Below, piece after piece: positions 59,999-64,000 of a DNA stretch of 64,000 nucleotides (position 1 is the stretch's first letter; every line of letters begins with the position of its first letter). The stretch comes from Rhodospirillales bacterium. GTDB lineage: Bacteria > Pseudomonadota > Alphaproteobacteria > Reyranellales > Reyranellaceae. Location of the stretch: assembly GCA_016699855.1 (NCBI GenBank), contig CP064988.1, forward strand, positions 3,872,501-3,936,500. The letters are read 5' to 3'. Both the position numbers and the translations under genes were made by a program. Below the pieces are notes generated by a model. The model made no database searches. It was not told the DNA's origin and saw nothing but the letters and a program-made list of their open reading frames with translations.

Positions 59999-60451
59999 GT
60001 GGCCGGCGACCCGCCACCGATGGCGCTGGCGTTGGCAGAGGCGCGCGACGCCGCCGCGCGCGGCGAGGTGCCGGTGGGCGCCGTCGTGACCGGGCCGGAC
60101 GGCGCCGTGCTGGCGCGCGCCGGCAACCGCGTCGAGGCGCTCAACGACCCTACGGCGCACGCCGAACTATTGGCGATCCGCGCGGCCGCCGAAGCGCTGG
60201 GCTCGCCGCGGCTGGTCGGTTGCGACCTGCACGTGACCTTGGAGCCGTGTCCGATGTGCGCCCAGGCGATCTCCTTCGCGCGCCTGCGGCGGCTGTACTT
60301 CGGCGCGTCTGATCCCAAGGGCGGCGGCGTCGAGCACGGTCCGCGGATCTTCGGCCAGCCCACTTGCCATCACGCGCCGGAGGTCTACTCGGGAATCGCC
60401 GAGACCGAGGCCGCCGCCCTGCTGCGCGATTTCTTCCGCGCGAGGCGTTGA
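59999..60451 (+). CDS. tadA: tRNA adenosine(34) deaminase
   Basis: 150 residues from GTG 59999, two bases after the queF stop; ATG 60020 would give MALALAEARDAAARGEVPVG and is an alternative. Cytidine-deaminase fold: zinc ligand and catalytic Glu in DPTAHAELLAIR, then LEPCPMCAQAISF. Converts wobble A34 to inosine in tRNA-Arg. Coupled to queF, both acting on tRNA wobble bases. A family C palindrome follows the stop. Confidence 0.95.
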   Translation: MAGDPPPMALALAEARDAAARGEVPVGAVVTGPDGAVLARAGNRVEALNDPTAHAELLAIRAAAEALGSPRLVGCDLHVTLEPCPMCAQAISFARLRRLYFGASDPKGGGVEHGPRIFGQPTCHHAPEVYSGIAETEAAALLRDFFRARR

Positions 60452-60472
60452 TACATTCGCGCAGCTATTCGT

Positions 60473-60501
60473 CCCTCTCCGCCGCGCAGCGGGGGAGAGG
60501 G
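60473..60501. repeat. family C palindromic repeat, short form
   Basis: CCCTCTCCGCCGCGCAGCGG followed by GGGAGAGGG. Perfect outer pairing CCCTCTCC/GGAGAGGG. About 20 bp past the tadA stop, placed where it could end the transcript. Confidence 0.75.
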
Positions 60502-60573
60502 AAATGGCGGCGACCTCCGGGATGTGCCGATTCGCCACCTGCCACGCGGGCGGAGATGGAGCGAAGCCGCCCT

Positions 60574-61530
60574 TCACGCCGCCAGGCGGCGCATCTCGTC
60601 CCTCGCGGCGCGGTACTCGGCCTTGAGGCGGCGGCACAGCTCGGCGGTGCCGATGACGCTGTCGATGTTCCCGACGCCGTGGCCGGCGGTCCAGATGTCC
60701 TTCCAGCGCTTCTTCGATTCCTGAGCCGAGACGATCTTCCCCGGTAGGGTGGTGCGCAGGACGTCGAGGTCGACGCCGGCGGCGATCAGGCTCTTGGTCA
60801 GCCAGTTGGCCGGCGCGCCGTCGATCGAGGCCGACAGGAACACGTCGGTCGATTTCGACTCCAGGATCATCGCCTTGTGGCCGTCGGCCGCGGTCGCCTC
60901 GGTCGTGGCGATGAAGCGCGTGCCCATGTAGGCGAGGTCGGCGCCCATCGCCTGGGCGGCCAGCGCGTCGCGGCCGGTGGTCATGCCGCCAGCCAGCACG
61001 ACGAGGCCATCGAAGATCCGCCGGACCTCGTTGAGCAGCGCGAAGGGGTTGATGGTGCCGCAATGGCCGCCGGCGCCGCCGCACACCGCGATGACGCCAT
61101 CGACGCCGGACTCCATCGCCTTCTCGGCGTGCCGCTGGCTGGCGACGTCGTGGATGACGATGCCGCCGTAATCGTGGATGCGCTTCACCGCCTCGCCCGG
61201 CGCGCCCTTGGAGGTCAGCACCACCGGCACCTTGTGGCGGACGACGATGTCGAGATCGCCCTGGGCGCGCGGGTTCGACGCGTGCACCACGAGGTTGATG
61301 GCGAACGGCGCGACCTTCCCTTCGTGCGGCTGGTCGGCCAGCCGCCTCACGCCTTCCTCGGTCTCGATCAGCCAGCGCTCGAACGTCTCCGCGTCGCGCG
61401 TGCCGTGGGCGGGAAAGCTGCCCATCACGCCCTCCGAGCAGGCGGCGATGGTCATCGCCGGGTTGGACACCAGGAACATCGGCGCCGCGATCACGGGAAT
61501 TTCGAGCTTGTCGACGATGGAATGGGGCAT
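60574..61530 (-). CDS. nitronate monooxygenase family protein
   Basis: 318 residues from ATG 61530 (MPHSIVDKLEIPVIAAPMF). FMN-binding TIM barrel: IAAPMFLVSNP, AVCGGAGGHCGTINPFALLN (FMN phosphate/active region) and LAGGMTTGRDALAAQAMGAD. The usual barrel His is in the GGHCG block. Oxidises alkyl nitronates. The ORF's 39 extra N-terminal residues to 61647 are encoded by a palindromic repeat and are rejected. Adjacent, on the same strand, to the CoA-transferase gene. Confidence 0.9.
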   Translation of the reverse strand: MPHSIVDKLEIPVIAAPMFLVSNPAMTIAACSEGVMGSFPAHGTRDAETFERWLIETEEGVRRLADQPHEGKVAPFAINLVVHASNPRAQGDLDIVVRHKVPVVLTSKGAPGEAVKRIHDYGGIVIHDVASQRHAEKAMESGVDGVIAVCGGAGGHCGTINPFALLNEVRRIFDGLVVLAGGMTTGRDALAAQAMGADLAYMGTRFIATTEATAADGHKAMILESKSTDVFLSASIDGAPANWLTKSLIAAGVDLDVLRTTLPGKIVSAQESKKRWKDIWTAGHGVGNIDSVIGTAELCRRLKAEYRAARDEMRRLAA

Positions 61531-61552
61531 GACGGTCGATCTCCGGCGGCTT

Positions 61553-61615
61553 TCACCCTCTCCGCCGCGTAGCCGGGGAGAGGGAGGGGCCCGCGCGTGG
61601 CGCGGGAGGGTGAGG
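61553..61615. repeat. family C palindromic repeat with second hairpin
   Basis: TCACCCTCTCCGCCGCGTAG then CCGGGGAGAGGG, followed by a second short inverted element GCGCGTGGCGCG and a closing GGGAGGGTGAGG that pairs with the outer TCACCCTC. A nested palindrome between the nitronate monooxygenase and CoA-transferase genes. Confidence 0.75.
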
Positions 61616-61695
61616 TGGTGTCGGAAATGGTGGAGGTGGTGGCTCAAGCGTGACGTGCGTCGCCATCGGGCGCCGCGATCCGCACGAAAACCCAG

Positions 61696-61738
61696 CTCAC
61701 CCCGACCCTCTCCCCCCGCGCGCGGGCGGAGAGGGGGA
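61696..61738. repeat. family C palindrome forming the end of a coding region
   Basis: CTCACCCCGACCCTCTCCCC then CCGCGCGCGGGCGGAGAGGGGG. In the minus-strand CoA-transferase frame it encodes SPSPPARGGRGSG and then TGA; the stop lies in the conserved GGGGTGAG of the repeat. Confidence 0.85.
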
Positions 61739-62896
61739 AAGACCCGGCGGCGCGATGCCGAGCTCGGCGAGGATTTCGGCGGTGTGCTGGCCGATCGCGG
61801 GCGCGCCGCGGCGGATCGGGGCGACGCCGCTGGCGCGGCCCAGCCCGAAGCCGATGGTCGGCACCGTGCCGCCCGACGCGTGCGGCATCTCCGTCACCCA
61901 GCCCATATGCGCCATCTGCGGCGAGGCCACGACCTGGTCGTAGCTGGCGATCGGCCCGCAGATGATGTCGGCGGCCTCCAGCGCCTGGATCCACTCCGCC
62001 GTCGTCCGCCGCCGGAAATGCGCCGACAGGGCCGCGAACAGCGCCGGCCGGTTGGCGACGCGCTCCGGCAGGTCGGCGAAGCGGGGATCGCGCGACAGTT
62101 CCGGCTCGCCCAGCAGATCGCACAGCGCGATCCACCTCTCGGGATGGTAGGCCGCGACCATGATCCAGCCGTCGGCCGTGGGATAGGCCTCGTTGGGCGA
62201 GGCGTAGGGCGCGGCGCTGCCGGCGCGCTCCGGCGGCGTTCCGGACACGAGGTAGCCGACCATGGAGTGCTGCTGCAGCAGGATGGCGCTGCCGTACATG
62301 CCGATGTCGAGCAGCTGGCCCTCGCCGGTGCGGTCGCGTTTGCGCAGCGCCGCCAGGACGGCCGTCGTCGCGAGGAACGCCGTCGTCATGTCGACCACCG
62401 GCACGCTGACCTTGGTCGGGCCGGCGCCGGGCTCGCCGGTGACGCTCATCAGGCCGGACGCGCCCTGCACGATGCCGTCGACGCCGGGCTTGTCCTTCCA
62501 CGGGCCGGTCTGGCCGTAGGCCGAGATCGCGATGTAGATCAGCCGCGGCTGCGTCGCCTTGAGCGACTCGTAGTCGAGCCCGAAGCGCCTCATCACGCCG
62601 GGCCGGAAGCTCTCCAGCACGATGTCGGCCGTGGCGATCAGCTTGCGGGCGGTGGCGCGGCCCTCCGCGGTCTTGAGGTCGAGGACGACGCTGCGCTTGC
62701 CGCGGTTGGACATGGTCGACGACGCGCTCTCGCCGTCGATGTAGGGCGGGCCCAGCCGGCGGCCGATGTCGCCGGCCGGCGACTCCAGCTTGATCACGTC
62801 GGCGCCGAGATCGGCCAGCATGGCGCCGCACACCGGCCCGGCCGCGACCTGCGCGAAATCGATGACGCGGATGCCCGCGAGCGCGTCGTCCAGCAT
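61697..62896 (-). CDS. CaiB/BaiF (class III) CoA-transferase with repeat-derived C terminus
   Basis: 399 residues. Second class III CoA-transferase of the window: GIRVIDFAQVAAGPVCGAML, RGKRSVVLDLKT, ESFRPGVMRRFGLDYE, IAISAYGQTGPW and Asp169 in VVDMTTAF, the position of the catalytic Asp in formyl-CoA transferase. The last 13 residues (SPSPPARGGRGSG) and the stop are read from a family C palindrome; the natural end was probably near LGIAPPG. Activity is unlikely to be hurt. Substrate unknown. Confidence 0.94.
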   Translation of the reverse strand: MLDDALAGIRVIDFAQVAAGPVCGAMLADLGADVIKLESPAGDIGRRLGPPYIDGESASSTMSNRGKRSVVLDLKTAEGRATARKLIATADIVLESFRPGVMRRFGLDYESLKATQPRLIYIAISAYGQTGPWKDKPGVDGIVQGASGLMSVTGEPGAGPTKVSVPVVDMTTAFLATTAVLAALRKRDRTGEGQLLDIGMYGSAILLQQHSMVGYLVSGTPPERAGSAAPYASPNEAYPTADGWIMVAAYHPERWIALCDLLGEPELSRDPRFADLPERVANRPALFAALSAHFRRRTTAEWIQALEAADIICGPIASYDQVVASPQMAHMGWVTEMPHASGGTVPTIGFGLGRASGVAPIRRGAPAIGQHTAEILAELGIAPPGLSPSPPARGGRGSG

Positions 62897-62922
62897 GGCG
62901 TATGCGGTCCCTCCTGACGGGG

Positions 62923-63043
62923 AAGCCCTTCATCCGCCCTTCGGGCACCTTCTCCCCCGATGCCGGGGGAGAAGGGGACGGGAGCGGTCCTCTCCGTTTC
63001 CCCTCGAAGGAGGGGAGAAGGTGCCCCGGAGGGGCGGATGAGG
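62923..63043. repeat. pair of family B palindromic repeats
   Basis: First copy: CCTTCATCCGCCCTTCGGGC then ACCTTCTCCCCCGATGCCGG hairpin; second, inverted: CCCCTCGAAGGAGGGGAG hairpin then AAGGTGCCCCGGAGGGGCGG. The same two-copy opposite arrangement as at 54.0 kb. Between the CoA-transferase start (minus) and prfA (plus). Confidence 0.88.
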
Positions 63044-63150
63044 GGCCTCCGCCGACGTGGCGTCGATGAAAGCGGGGTCATTCTACGACGTCCCCGACGC
63101 CCGTCGCGGGCGATTTCGCGGCCGGGGCCGGATGCAGTATAAGCGCCGCC

Positions 63151-64000
63151 ATGTCCCTCGACGCCAAACTCGACCAGGTCGTCCACCGGCACGCCGAACT
63201 GCAGGCGATGCTGTCCTCCGGCGCGCTCGATTCCGCCAGGATCGGCCAGGTCTCCAAGGAGTTCTCCGATCTCGGCCCGCTGGTCGAGGCGGTCAACGCG
63301 CTGCGCCAGGCGCAGAAGGAGGCCGGCGACCTCGCCGCGATGATCGCCGATCCGGCCACCGACAAGGACATGAAGGCGATGGCGGAGGAGGAGTTCGCCG
63401 CGCTCAAGGAGCGCGTGCCGGCGCTCGACCGCCAGATCAAGATCATGCTGCTGCCCAAGGACGCGGCCGATTCGCGCAACGCCATCCTCGAGGTCCGCGC
63501 CGGCACCGGCGGCGACGAGGCGGCGCTGTTCGCCGCCGACCTCTTCCGCATGTACCAGCGCTACGCCGCCCTGCGCGGCTGGAAGTTCGAGGTCATGGAG
63601 GTGTCGGAGACCGGCATGGGCGGCTACCGCGACGCCACCGCCGAGGTCACCGGCACCGACGTCTTCGCGCGGCTGAAGTTCGAGTCCGGCGTGCACCGCG
63701 TGCAGCGCGTGCCGGCGACCGAGGCGCAGGGCCGCATCCACACCTCGGCGGCGACCGTGGCGGTGCTGCCCGAGGCCGAGGAGGTCGACATCAAGATCGA
63801 GGACAAGGACCTGCGCATCGACGTGTTCCGCTCCTCCGGCCCGGGCGGCCAGTCGGTCAACACCACCGACAGCGCCGTGCGCATCACGCACATCCCGACC
63901 GGCGTCGTGGTCAGCCAGCAGGACGAGAAGAGCCAGCACAAGAACAAGGCCAAGGCGATGAAGATCCTGCGCGCCCGCCTCTACGAGGCGCAGCGCCAGA
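63151..64000 (+). CDS. prfA: peptide chain release factor 1 (3' partial)
   Basis: First 283 codons of RF1, cut off by the window end (a full protein has about 355). Recognises UAA/UAG and triggers peptide release. Helical N-terminal domain MSLDAKLDQVVHRHAELQA, then ILEVRAGTGGDEAALFAADL, tripeptide anticodon region GVHRVQRVPATEAQGRIHTS, and the GGQ loop SSGPGGQSVNTTDSAVRITH. ATG 63151 gives the standard N terminus. Usually followed by prmC; not visible here. Confidence 0.96.
   Translation, partial: MSLDAKLDQVVHRHAELQAMLSSGALDSARIGQVSKEFSDLGPLVEAVNALRQAQKEAGDLAAMIADPATDKDMKAMAEEEFAALKERVPALDRQIKIMLLPKDAADSRNAILEVRAGTGGDEAALFAADLFRMYQRYAALRGWKFEVMEVSETGMGGYRDATAEVTGTDVFARLKFESGVHRVQRVPATEAQGRIHTSAATVAVLPEAEEVDIKIEDKDLRIDVFRSSGPGGQSVNTTDSAVRITHIPTGVVVSQQDEKSQHKNKAKAMKILRARLYEAQRQ

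Noticed and set aside
61530..61647. N-terminal extension of the nitronate monooxygenase
   Set aside because: The added residues are encoded by the family C palindrome and a His-rich stretch; the enzyme's conserved start is at 61530.

Overview
The window is very GC-rich (about 70 percent by eye) DNA, and its gene content and operon habits point to an alphaproteobacterium, probably a Rhodospirillales/Reyranella-like or Hyphomicrobiales-like soil organism. The signs are several CaiB/BaiF CoA-transferases, the APH-phosphotransferase/DUF6285 pair, a Liv-type ABC transporter, tandem adenylate cyclase/TolB/TPR genes, DUF3035 beside lspA and ileS, and DUF6481. No rRNA, no intact tRNA, no CRISPR array and no intact mobile element were seen. 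It is ordinary chromosome with a few small accessory spots.

Layout. 0-2 kb: tail of an operon (NifM-like parvulin, hemerythrin-like protein), then a less GC-rich patch with a HEPN-type gene. 2-13.2 kb: catabolic and envelope genes (amidohydrolase, CoA-transferase, D-aminoacylase-like, fatty acid desaturase), small unknown proteins, a cold-shock protein, DUF488, two hot-dog thioesterases and an ArsR-type regulator. 13.4-19.3 kb: DUF3035 lipoprotein, lspA, ileS, an EEP nuclease/phosphatase and a GST; four of these five carry frameshifts or an internal deletion. 19.5-20.8 kb: a secreted duplicated beta-trefoil protein. 21-26.8 kb: small unknown genes, a Zn-alcohol dehydrogenase, a Tat-exported superoxide dismutase lacking one metal ligand, an SDR and a frameshifted LLM oxidoreductase. 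26.8-30.6 kb: two overlapping cyclase/TolB/TPR genes plus a decayed third copy. 30.9-35.6 kb: a complete branched-chain amino acid-type ABC transporter (binding protein divergent from livGFHM). 35.6-43.6 kb: Ser/Thr kinase, DUF4142, glycine-zipper lipoprotein, ribF, MaoC, amidase, glycosyltransferase, APH/DUF6285. 43.7-55 kb: MFS, two M16 peptidases, epimerase, MAPEG, secreted proteins, GST, DUF1028, queG and a class-I amidotransferase hydrolase. 55.1-60.5 kb: a cluster rich in RNA-modifying enzymes (rluB, rsmD, kptA, queF, tadA). 60.5-64 kb: nitronate monooxygenase, a CoA-transferase and prfA (cut by the window end).

Intergenic space is littered with three families of palindromic repeats. 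The most striking observation is that one family has entered coding DNA. The rluB gene carries a roughly 1.2-kb disordered tail built from about 400-bp tandem units, each with two oppositely oriented palindromes, and one of these palindromes has an extra base that throws the annotated gene out of frame. A second copy of the same family supplies the last residues and the stop codon of a CoA-transferase at 61.7 kb.

Six genes have apparent frameshifts or internal deletions, four of them between 13.9 and 19.1 kb. The sequence alone does not show whether these are real decay or base-calling errors.
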